Origin: Geosiphon pyriformis
Taxonomy: Eukaryota > Glomeromycota > Glomeromycetes > Archaeosporales > Geosiphonaceae
Assembly: GCA_016748015.1 (NCBI GenBank)
Contig: JAAOMT010000639.1
Location: forward strand, 76,911-140,910
Direction: 5' to 3'
DNA: 64,000 nucleotides
This document shows, piece by piece, positions 46,558 through 57,108 of this stretch. The notes below the pieces were generated by a model. It saw only the letters and a program-made list of their open reading frames with translations. It made no database searches and was not told where the DNA came from. Position 1 is the stretch's first letter. Every line of letters starts with the position of its first letter. The position numbers and the translations under genes are program-made.

Positions 46558-48105
46558 TTATCTTTTTACGCGTTTAATAAGTGAAGGCGATAATAAATTG
46601 ATCTTCTGCTCGATTTGAGAAGATACTTCAGATTTATCTCTATTTAAAGGATTAAATTGACTATTAGAAGTTGAGGCTGCTTCAGTAGCCTCCGAGACAA
46701 CAGGGTTTGATATGCGAGCAGGAAGGTTATGATTATCCGATGATAGCCTTTTACGTTTGATGGACATTTGAAGATTATTGATTTTTGGTTGAACTAACGA
46801 TGAATCAGAAGTTTTCGACAGATTCGTGGTCACTTCAGGATCACTTCTTTTTCCTTTGATTATCATACCGAAATTCTCTGAAACTTTCCTTTCCTCATGC
46901 AAAAATTTGAACAAGATAGAGGTCGAATCGATTGCTTTTTTTTGGTAAGAAAAATCCAGATTTTCGAGAATTGATAGCGTCTCGTTAAATTTTTCTTCTT
47001 TCATTATTAATTCACATAGATGTGTGCTCTTTTCAGTTAGATCATAAGTAATATATCGAGAATTGTTTGCAACATTACCGCTGGAAATTTCTACCCAGAA
47101 AAATGCAGAACTTCTCCCAGAACCGCATTCAGGCATTATAGATATCAATTCCCAAAACTCTTTGACTGTTATTTTCATGCTCTCTTGTATATCGTTAAAT
47201 TCCTCATTATTATCACCCTGAAAATGAGAGAAATCTTCCAAGTTTGATAAAAACCTATGTTTGACGTCATCCTCTAATCTTGGAACGACTTGAAAAGCGA
47301 GATCTGAGTCATTGTATGGATATCCATAAGTCCAAAACGTCTTCTCCCCTTGAGTGCTTCCTGACCGGTTATTTTCATAATCTAAATCTTTTATAAGAAG
47401 CCGTGCCCCATGTTCAGTTGATACGCCAGGAATAAAATACCAGCCTTTAATACCCTTCGATGAGACGGTTTCGTGTATGAATGCTTGCTGTAAAAGATTT
47501 TTCCACCATTTGATCAATTGTACATCATTAAGAAGAGTTTTGTTTTGATTTCCTTTTGATCCGGGAAATAGGTATTCAGGTTGTGCGCGAGCGAACAAAT
47601 GTATCGAAACCTTGATATTAATAAAGAGGGTGTAAAAGCTCAAAAAAGCCGATATCAGGCTTTTTGAGAGGCTTTTATTACCTCCAGCGGTTAATGGCGT
47701 CTGCAGACCGGTACTATCTACTTTTGATATGAATAAAGTAATCAAGTTTTCCGTAACATTGAGATATTCATAAGCTTCTAGAGCAGTAACGAGCACACTT
47801 TGGTCTGGAGCTACTTGCTCTTGTAAAAGCAGCAAGATTCTTCGAGAAAACTGTTGAGTACAAGCGTTGGTGTCATTTTGTGAGATTTGAGGGTTTAAGC
47901 TTTTAGGTTCGGAATATAGAACATTAACAATATAGGAAAGTGGGGAGGCTCGAAGTCTTTTTTCAAGATATTGAGATATAAATTCAAGAAGTCGACTTTG
48001 AGTATTTCCCTCTATTAGCAGAATAAAAGTTAGAGAGACACGACAATCAAGAAAAAATTGATAATTGAAGTTCTACTCAGAACTTGCCAGTTGGATTTTC
48101 GACAT
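46558..48105 (-). CDS. RTT109: Histone H3 lysine acetyltransferase Rtt109 (KAT11)
   Basis: Join 48105-48084 and 48011-46558; 491 residues. Rtt109 acetylates H3 (K56 in yeast, also K9/K27) with histone chaperones during replication-coupled nucleosome assembly. Family blocks in order: SKVDSTG (103-109), FARAQPEYLFPGS (147-159), IKWWKNLL (Trp pair 176-177), GWYFIPGV, LEDDVKHRF (D255, D256 and K258 aligning with yeast D287, D288 and autoacetylated K290) and FWELISIMPECGSGR (about 293-307). The C-terminus is basic (SIKRKRL, LIKRVKR), probably nuclear localisation. A 22-base first exon with a 72-bp intron (GTTCTG…AATAG) gives MSKIQLAKGNTQSRLLEFI in phase. A different upstream ATG (48145, MASNSREP) is out of frame and was rejected as start. 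Confidence 0.9.
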
Positions 48106-48179
48106 TCTTTGAAGAACTTAAAGGTTCGCGAGAATTAGAGGCCATTTATTAATTTACACAAGGTAGACGCGAACAAAAA

Positions 48180-50483
48180 TGATCAATTAAAAAATACTTT
48201 AAAACAATTAAGCATTATTTTTTAATTATCAAATATTGCATTGATTGTTTTTAATAAATTATTTTTATAATTATGTAAATATTTTTAATAATATAAAAAT
48301 AATTTAAACAATTCAGATATTTAATATTAAGCATAAATATATTAATGTATATTATAAGCAAACGAAAATAATAACAATAAAAATTTTTTTATTAATACCA
48401 ATTTTAAAAAATAACAAGTATGATAAAAACATTAATATTTTCAAATAACTAAGCATTTTTTATGCAAATTAAATTTTAAACTTAACTATTTTTAAAAAAA
48501 TAAAACAAAGCAATAATATTTTAAATAATTAAAATATTATAAAAATAACAGAGCCAAATTATTTAACAATAAAAAAATTAAATAAAATACAGCAGTATAT
48601 TTCAAAATATTATAAAAATAAACCATTCTAACAATTTTTGCAAAACTAAAACTTGTTTTATTTGATATTAAAATATACAGAATATTATAGTATTAAATAA
48701 TGTTAAAAATTCTAATTTTTCTGGTAATACTTTGATGTTTTCTGTATTAAGAGATTTGGTGTTCTATAATATTTTATGCTCACTCAGGAGGTTTGATATT
48801 GCATTTGTTGAACAATTGTATAATAAAAAAAAGTTGGTTTTCGACTAGAAAAGCTTTTGTTATTGAAGAAAGCTCAATCTTAAAGGCCCAATTTCTATTT
48901 GATTTAAGATAATATGTAATTTTTTAATCTGTTTTGTATCTTATCTTGTTGCTCAGTTGTTTAATAAAAGTTCTTGGCCATTAACCATTTTAGTTGTTAA
49001 TGATTTTTTTAAAACCAAGCTCTGTTTTTTTAATATTAATTTGGATGTAATTAACATCTATACAAATAAGTTTTTGGAGAAGTTGGGTATGCATAAAATA
49101 AGATATGATGTAACTGCATTTTTTTCTGACTTGAATGTTAGTGTTAGTATTAAAGTTGGTGGTTTGATATTTTCTACAATGGCAGAGTTACAGATAATCA
49201 CTTTGGCTTTGAAGTGTGTTTCAGCTTATAGTATTATTATAGTATATTCAAACAATCAAGCTGTTTTAGATGCTTGTATTGCAAAATTATATATAAATTT
49301 ACCAGATTTTTGTAATAGTTGTTGGCTAGAAAAATGTTGTATTGTAAACTTAATTAGAAATAAGAAACTTAAAGTTTCTTAAAACAAAGCTAAAAGATAT
49401 TCAGATGTGTTAAACAATAAGTATGCTAATAAATTGGCTTATTTAGCTTTATATTCAGATTTGTTGTTTTCTTTTCTTATCAATAAAAGATATATTAGAA
49501 CTAATAAGGTGGTGGTGTTTAAGAATATTTGTTATTTTATTTGTGAAATTTTTAAGACTATTTATTACATGTACTGAAAGATTAAATTTGGATTTGATAT
49601 TATTAATATAAGCATAACAGGAAATGTGAATTAAATTTAGATCTTTTTAATTTGGTGCCTTGATTTGTATATGACAGCTGGTTTTATAAATAAGTTTACT
49701 ACTAGTTTATGTTTATATTTCATAAAAGCTCTGTATTATTATTTGTCAATTACTGTTTATAAACATTTATATAATAGAAGATATTCTAATGTTTTGTGCT
49801 TTTATTGTAAAAAGATAAAAACTTCCAATTATTTTTTTGTGTATCCAATAGACTCTACTGTTTGAGTTGATCTGTTTAGATTATGTTTGGTTTAATAAAG
49901 TGTTTTATTAAGTTTAAATTTGCTATTATCTTGTGTTTTATAAGTGTTTTTTTTATGTAATTCTAATAATACTGTTTATACTGCCTTGTGTAAGAGTTTT
50001 GTATTTAAAAAATAATGTTTGAAAACTGTGTCTGTTTTTGATAATATCAAGATTATCAATGGAAAGATTGTTGATTTGGTACAAAAATTGGAAGTGGTTT
50101 GCTGTGTTAAAATATGAATAATAAAAACTAAGTATAAGACAATAATAAAAAAAAAAATCTGATTGCACATAATAATTTAATGTTTTCTAAAGTATATAGT
50201 CTGCTATTTCTGCTTTCTGTTGATGTTATTAAGTTGCTTAGAATTGTTAAAACACATGGTATTAGTTTTGGTTTTCAAAAACTTTGCAGTTTTTTTTTGG
50301 TACTAATAGTATAGTGTTTGTTAAAATAAATTTATAATATTATTTTAACTGACTTAAATAGTTAGTTATATATAGAAAATGCATAATTTGTATCTAGTTT
50401 AAATCATTTAGTTTGATGTATTGTGCTAGATGACATTTGGATCTTACTTATTAAATGAATAAAAAAAATAATAATAATAAATA
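48180..50483 (+). mobile_element. LINE L2: C-terminal Pol with RNase H, decayed
   Basis: The clear part starts near 48720 (SGNTLMFSVLRDLVFYN, RRFDIAFVEQLYNKK). A 141-residue open frame (48957-49382) contains the RNase H domain: STMAELQIITLALKCVSAYS and YSNNQAVLDAC. It is followed by zinc-finger-like Cys and C-terminal segments (ALYYYLSITVYKHLYNRRY near 49730, as in L1). It ends in a 3' UTR and a (taa)n tail at about 50458-50483. The 48180-48720 part is AT-rich and only presumed to belong to it. Confidence 0.7.
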
Positions 50484-50689
50484 TAATTCATAAATTTCAA
50501 ATTTTTATTATATATTAATCCTAATTTTTTATATTTAAATTTTATTTGAAATTTAAACTCTGTTTTTACAAGTAATTAAAAATAATTTTACAAATTTTAC
50601 AATTTTATTTATTGTTATTTTAATATATTTATATATTTTTAATATGTTTTAATATCAATTTATTAATACAAATATATATATTTTTATTT

Positions 50690-52560
50690 ATATTAATAAA
50701 TAAAACCCAAATACTACATAATACTATAAATCAAACTAAGTAATTTAAACTAGATGCAAATTACATATTTTCTACATATGACCAGTTACTTAAACCAATC
50801 AAAATAATATTACAGATTTATTATAATACATATATTATTATTAATATTGGAAAAAAATATATATAATTTATGCAAACCAAAACAAATATCAAAAGTCTTA
50901 GTAATTCTAAGTAATTTAACTATAATATTTAAAAGCAAAAATAACAAACCACAAATTACAAAAGATACAAAATTATCACAACAAATTAAATTACTTTTTT
51001 TTATAATTATTTTATATTTAAATCTTATTAATTATATTTTATTATATTAAATTATTTTTAAATTATATATAAAATTTACAATTTTATTAATAATAACTTT
51101 AGTATTAAATATAAACAAAGTTTTTTGATATTAATTTTTAAAAACAATACTTTTATATAAAATAATATATAATATATTATCAGTTTTATAAGAAAAAAAC
51201 AATTATAAAATACCAGATAATAATAAGTACAACTTTAATAGAAATTTTTACAAAGTTATATATGAATTTAACAATTTTTTATAAACAATATAATTATTTT
51301 TATATATAAAAATATAATTAAAAAACTTGATTTTTTTGTACTAAGAACACAAAACACTAAAATATTTTTTATTATATAAATATTTATGTATAATAATAAA
51401 TAAGTAATAATACAAAATTTTCATAAAATAAAAACATAAACCAGTTATAAATTTATTTATAAACTTAAAAACTATATACAAGTTAAAATACCAAACCAAA
51501 AAAATTCAAACTCAATTAATATTTTTAATTAAATTATTGTTAATAATACTAATATTTAGTTTAATCTTTTAATAAGTATAATAAACAACTTTAAAAATAT
51601 TATACATAAAATACTAAACATTTTCAAAAACTACTATTCTATTAATTTTAATATATTTTTTATAAATATAAACAAAAAACAATATATTTAAACAAATATA
51701 ATATTAACAAGCTTATTAGTCTTTTTATTTTTCAAAATACTTAAATAATTTTTAATCTTAGATAAATTTATATTAAAATTTTTATATTTAATAATATATA
51801 TTATATAATATTTTTTAAGTTAATACTTATTATAAAAATTTAACAATATTATATTTAATTTAAATAAATAAATATTTAAAACAGTTTAATTATCTAAATA
51901 TACTATTACAAAGCTAAAAGTTAACATATATTTTAAAGTCAAAACAACTACTTACAAGTTTGTCAACATAAAAAAACCAAATTTTATTTTAATAATAATA
52001 ATTATGTTTAAATTTACAAAAAACACAATAATATTATATTTTATTTCAAATATATTCAAGTTTTTTAAAAAACTATCTGTGTAAATATTGATTATTTTTA
52101 AGTTAGCATTAAATAAACTCTCTTTTATTACAAAAAAACTACATAAATTATATATATTAAAAGACTAAGATTTAACAGCTAAAAATAAAATAAATAATCA
52201 AAGATATTATAGCTTAAATAAATAATTATTAATCTAAATTAATTGAAATAAGACTTTTAAAATCAAGTTTTTTTCAGTAATAAGACTTTTTTTAATTAAA
52301 AATTGGCTTATTTTTATGTAAAACTGCTCAATAAAAGCAATATCAAAATCTTTTAAATAAGTAAAAAATATTATATAAAAAAATAAATTTTTTAAAATAA
52401 TAAATATTAAAGTATTATTAAAGAAATAAAATACAAAAAACAAATTGTTTTTAAAAAAATATTATAATCCAAAAATATCTTAACAATTTTAGCTAAAAAA
52501 TTATTTATTAAATTAAAATTAAATTTCACAAAAAATTGTAAAAAATAGTTAAAAAACTAA
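50690..52560 (-). mobile_element. LINE L2': inverted, strongly decayed copy
   Basis: The reverse complement of about 50715-50810 matches the L2 3' end (50340-50440), including tctagtttaaat and tagtttgat, so its 3' end faces that of L2. Its upstream end is visible at 52443-52234 on the minus strand: FNNTLIFIILKNLFFYI and LKDFDIAFIEQFY, aligned with L2. Everything between is AT-degraded. Confidence 0.6.
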
Positions 52561-53835
52561 TTTAATATTTATAGATCTGAAAATTTATATTTAAATAGCT
52601 AATTTAGACAGTTAGTCTGCTATTAATGCCTACATATCTAAAACATCTCTTGCTGTACCTAACTTTCATAATCAATGTTAGATTAAGAAATTGCATATAG
52701 TCAATCTTCTTAAGAATAAGGACATTTCTGTTAAATGAGTAAAAATTAAAAGACATTTTAGAGTGTTTGATAATGTTAGAGCTAATGTGTTAGCTAAAAA
52801 ATCTACTTTCTCAACTCTTTTTTTTCCAGTTAGAATTAGGAAAAAATTTTTGGTTGCTGAAGAAACTGCAATATTTGGCAATATTTGTCATTTTGTTTGT
52901 AATCTGTACTGGTCTGTTTGCTGTGCTTATTGGAAGGCTGGTTCTGGTTTTAATATAGTTTCAAGTGTTATGATTAAGAAGATTGATTAAGATACCACTT
53001 TAAAGATTTGGCATTCTAATTCACATATGTTTGCTGAATTCATGAGTAGAAAATTGGCCAATTTGTATACATATTTGATGAAAGCTATATATAAACAGTT
53101 GTTAGTTGTAGTTAGGAAAAGACTGTACAACAGAGATTATTCTGGAGTGCAGTGCTTGCTTTATGGTAAGGTAGAATTGTTTGATTATGTCTTCACTTGT
53201 TCTGATGACTCTGGTCTCTGTGAAGATATTTTGGTTAAAACTGTTAAGAAATAGATGTTATTGTTTAGTTCTTTGTGTTTGTTTACTTCTACTGTTTTAT
53301 AGTTGCTTTCGATGTGTTTTTTGGATGTAGGTTTTTACACAGCTATTTGCAAGAGTTTTGTGTTAAAGAATTGATACACTGAAACTGTTTTGGTCTTTGA
53401 TAATAAAAGAAAAGCTGCATTGGCTTTTGTTAAATTTATTAAGTTTGTGATAGAGTTGTATTGCACTAAGATATGAGTCATTAGATCTAAGCATAAAGTA
53501 AATATAGAGAAGACTGGGTTAGTCAAAGATAGTGGTATTGTGTTGGATTTGTTTTACTACATGAGATTAGTGTTATCAGATGGGGTAGTTCTCATGTTTA
53601 GTATTATAAACTTTTTTGCTATTAGATTTAATAGACATAAATTGTGTTGTTGTTTTTCTGGTTTGGGTAGTGATGTGTGTGTTCATATAAGTGTATAGTA
53701 TAATCTTGTTTGGCTTAAATGACTAGCCACATGTAGATAGTGTATAAACTGTATTTAGTTGGTTTTACTTAGTTTGGTTTTATGTACTAGATAGCAATTA
53801 GACTTTATTTATTAATTACATAATAATAAAAAAAT
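52561..53835 (+). mobile_element. LINE L3: RNase H end to 3' tail
   Basis: Coding relics begin within RNase H (VKWVKIKRHFRVFDNVRANV near 52715-52790, the family pattern WVKxKGHxG…N…AD). They continue through open segments 52763-52990 and 53027-53254 (AIYKQLLVVVRKRLYNRDY) and the C-terminal AICKSFVLKN region. The 3' end has tactagatagcaattagact and a (ata)n tail near 53820-53835, like L1 and L2. Confidence 0.7.
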
Positions 53836-54180
53836 AGCTGATAAAACAAAAAAAACTTCTTTTTCTTTTTTATCCTAAATTTCCAAAAAAAGAGTCAAAA
53901 AGTTTTTTTTGAAAAAAGTTTTTACCATTTAGTATAATAAATCAAAACTGTTTTTGTTTAATTACAAGACTACTATTGGTCCTAGTATTGCTGTTATAAA
54001 AAAGACTGTTAAAAGTTCTGGTTTTGGTGCTAGTTTTAAAACCATTTTGTTAAAAAAAAAGAGAAGAGGTAATGTTTTGGAAAATAGTGTTAGCAACAGA
54101 GACAATTTTAATAAAGTGCTAAATGGTCATTTTTGGGGTTTAGAGACAAACAACTTGACTGAATCTGATAGCATTATCAT
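53836..54180 (+). mobile_element. LINE L4: 5' end with start of ORF, cut by E5
   Basis: Directly after the L3 tail comes a non-coding leader and then an open frame (53954-54180) reading KTTIGPSIAVIKKTVKSSGF, KKKRRGNVLENSV and GHFWGLETNNLTESDS. I take it as the N-terminal part of the LINE ORF. It breaks at 54180, where the E5 LTR begins; the five bases before the LTR (atcat) would be its target-site duplication. A 5' end placed on the 3' tail of another copy is a head-to-tail arrangement. Confidence 0.5.
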
Positions 54181-55049
54181 TGTTACAGATGATTATTTGG
54201 AGTCTTAAATCAAATAACAAATCTATAACTTGGTGCTTGGTTGGTATTCTGGTGTTGATGTCTGAAGATTTTGTTGATCTGAAAGTTTTGTTGTGAAGTT
54301 CTTTGTATAATGAACAGAGATGGAATAGTTGTTTTTAATAGCCTCCCAGAATCGCAATTCTGTCGAATTTTTTTCTCAGCATAGTGGCTGGTAATTCTCC
54401 TGGTAAGCTATCCTCAAATCTATGAGTGTTCTACTCTTGTTTCATGGGTCTTTTACCAGTCCCTATGATGTCTATATCTCAGTGCTTAATCTTTAATCAA
54501 TTTAGTAAACAACAATAAAATCAAAGAAAAGAAAATAAAGAAAATAAAGTAAATAAAAAAAATAAAGTCAAATGCAATTGCAAGTTAGTATTCCATCAAT
54601 AGCCATGATCAAGAGCTATTGTTCCAGTGTAGTCAAGTATCAATTATTATCAACATGAAGTGTTGATAGTAGGGAGTAAATTGAGATAGTGAATAATTAT
54701 TTATTGATATTGGGAAATAGAAGGTTACTTAGATCAAATCTAAACTGAGAGGTTTGTCTTTTCTACTTTTAATGCTATCATTATATATACATAATTTGGG
54801 TTTTATGAGATTGCTTACATTCTTAAGTGATGTGCTATAATTTCTCAAGCAATGTGCTGTATTTTCTTGACATTACTCCATATTGCTGAATAATATGCTA
54901 TGATTTCTAACATTGCTTCATATTGCTAAGCAATGTGCCATGATTTCTGACATTGCTCCATATTGCTGAGCAATGTGCTCACATGCTAACTACTACTCTC
55001 TTATTGGTCTACTAATTTTTTTATATTTGTTTTCTTTTTATGAGTAATA
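54181..55049 (-). repeat. E5 3' LTR (869 bp)
   Basis: The left edge is tgttacagatgatta and the right edge tgagtaata, followed by the polypurine tract (tatctcctcctttttt on the plus strand). It contains a 40-bp tandem repeat (units at 54871, 54911 and 54951), a TATA box at 54782-54789 and the family block around tagctcttgatc. Over the first 200 bases it matches 59032-59242. Confidence 0.85.
54871..54990 (-). repeat. 40-bp tandem repeat in E5 U3
   Basis: Units start cattactccatattgct, cattgcttcatattgct and cattgctccatattgct at exact 40-bp steps, each holding the palindrome attgctnagcaat. The E6 LTR has about one unit. The 86-bp difference between the two LTRs is about two units. Confidence 0.8.
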
Positions 55050-55064
55050 TTATCTCCTCCTTTT

Positions 55065-55700
55065 TTAATATTGAGCTCTGTCAAAATTTTTGTTTTGAAT
55101 TAATTCTAATACTTCTTTTTTAAGTATTGTTTGTTCGACTCTGTTCCTCATGTTTTCTACTTGTGTATTGTTCATTCTTCCCTATTGGTTAATGGTTATG
55201 GTTTCCATGTCAGAGTGTAACAGTATTTCTGGATAGTTTCGAAATATGTTGTGTAGTCAGTATATTGTTTTAACGTGTAGTGTTAAATTTGTTTTCTTTC
55301 TAATAAATTTTTCAATTTGTTGTATTATATTTTGGTTGAATATTCTCTTAGATTTGTCAATATACAACTCCTGAATATTCAACTTTTGACCTAACTGATA
55401 GTAGCAATATGATATTAAAAGTCATTCTGTCTATTGCTTCCAATTTTTTTTTGTAAGCTTTTCTGTTGGTGCCATAACAAATATTTTCCCAAAAGTGTTC
55501 TTTACTTTTTCTATTAAGTTATCTGTCCAGTTTTTATTGTGCTTTGGTGGTTGCTGGTATGATGTATTCTTTGTCTTTCTTTTAGTGTTTCAATAGCAAA
55601 TTATTTGGTTGTTAATAACAATTTCCATGTCTAACTGTTGTTTACTTAAGGCCTGGAACAATTGTTGAGCTATAATGTGAATATGATCTGGTATTTCCAT
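55065..55700 (-). pseudogene. E5 ORF3: conserved accessory ORF after integrase
   Basis: ATG at 55700 (MEIPDHIHIIAQQLFQ) to TAA at 55065-55067 is 212 codons without net frameshift; about four nonsense codons interrupt it. It aligns with E3 ORF3 (216 codons) at both ends and in the block RMNNTQVENMRNRVEQTILK. The end DRAQY with stop sits 16 bases from the LTR. It is retained although the element lost RT and most of integrase. Function unknown: predicted soluble, mixed-charge and Gln/Asn-rich, with no known motif seen. Confidence 0.7.
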
Positions 55701-56080
55701 TTTTCTTGGTTGCTTTTGTCGCAAGTACTGTGTTCTTTTTTATATACTCTTTTGGTTGTTCAATTTGACATGTTCAGTTTAATAACTATGATTGGTTCCT
55801 GATTTCATGAAATCTCATCTGGTTGCACTAGTATTTTTTGTACTCCCAGTTGTGGAATGTTATTGGTGGATTATGATGCTGTCTGGTGATATTGTTTCAG
55901 TTGATCACCATGTGCTGCTTTGGCTAAGATTTTGTTGTCCCATCTTAATTTATAAGCTCTATTTCCAAGAATTTCTTCTATGTGAAATGGTTCATTCCAT
56001 TTGGAGTCAAATTTTCCACTCCATTGTTTTTCTGCCTTGGTGCGATGTAAAAGTACTTTGTCTCCTTCTGTTTTTCTTTG
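55701..56080 (-). pseudogene. E5 integrase C-terminal relic
   Basis: Reads GDKVLLHRTKAEKQWSGK and then KWNEPFHIEEILGNRAYKL, equal to the end of integrase in E2 and E3 (GDQVLLHYTKAEKQWSGK). No zinc or DDE core precedes it; the upstream sequence is protease linker (SWDDNGKEK-like). The junction near 56080 is the internal deletion point. Confidence 0.7.
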
Positions 56081-56084
56081 CCAT

Positions 56085-57105
56085 TGTCATCCCAAGAGAG
56101 TATTGGTGGCAACATATTGTGGTCTTTATTGGTCCAGGAAACTTGATAAGCTTCTCAGGTAGGTTTCTTTTTTTCTTTTTCCACTTTGATAAGTAGGGCT
56201 GATGGCAGGGTGATGGGTTTGAAGTGGCTACACATGGCTGGTACTCGTGTGTGTTGGCTGTTTTGGCTAATTTGCAACTCTTGGGTGGTCCAGTTAAGCA
56301 TTGTGTTTGTTTTGGACAGCCAGTCATTACCAACTAGGGCTTGGTATTGGGTGGCTTCCATGATCAGTACTTTGATTGGTACAATTATGCCGTTGACTTC
56401 AATAGGGAAGTTGTCAATCTCACCAATGGGGGTTTCGGTTGTTTCATTGGTGGTTATAATTCTGGCACTGGCAGCACAATCAACTTAGTGACTTAATTGA
56501 TCCAAGAGTTGTCTTGTGATAATGCTACCAGTTGATCTACTATTTAGTATTAGTTTAATGGCATGACCATTAACCTTTGCATCAGTGTACATAGTGGTGA
56601 TTGGTTTGGTGTCAAGAGTGGCACCACTGAATAATGAAACTGGTGTGGTTTTTTCAAATTCGAATGAAAAGATTGCAGCTAATAATTTGTTGTTAGTTAT
56701 GGTGGCTGGAGGTATATTGCTGATAAGTGATTTGTGTTGGATGGGTTTCTGGTTGTTGGATAAGACATCTTCTGGGGTAACCAGGAGACTTAAATAGTTT
56801 TGAGAACTCGAGTTTTGAGTATACCTGGTTCCTGAACTCTGCTGTTGTGATTCTGATGGCTGGTTGGATGAACTGGGAATCAGTTGGTAAACAACCATCA
56901 CTAATCTCCAGTTTTGGGTAATTCTTAATCTGGAGTTTTCTGATGTTATTTGAGCTGGGTTGGATGGTGGTGTTTGGACTATAGGTGTTTGATAAATTAT
57001 TTGTGGCTGCAGTGGTTGATATATTATTGGTGGCTGTGGTTGATAAATTGGAGATTGATATATGAGTGGTTGATATATTGGTTGTTGCATTATTGGCAGA
57101 TAAGT
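56085..57105 (-). pseudogene. E5 linker and aspartic protease
   Basis: A 201-residue frame (57090-56485) has a Tyr/Gln/Pro repeat linker (IYQPLIYQSPIYQPQP) and then LFSGATLD and IKLILNSRSTGSII, where the catalytic D-S-G is N-S-R. The second half (56361-56155) has EATQYQALVGNDWLSKTN, as in E1. The active-site change suggests loss of proteolysis. Confidence 0.75.
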
Positions 57106-57108
57106 CAG

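Noticed and set aside
46514-46560. Joining the Fanzor-like frame to RTT109 as one protein
   Set aside because: RTT109 ends with its own stop at 46558-46560, and the Fanzor-like frame is preceded by a separate in-frame TAA with no matching splice sites seen.
48122-48145. Alternative RTT109 start MASNSREP
   Set aside because: No splice from this frame reaches the conserved frame in phase, whereas the ATG at 48105 does with one GT-AG intron.
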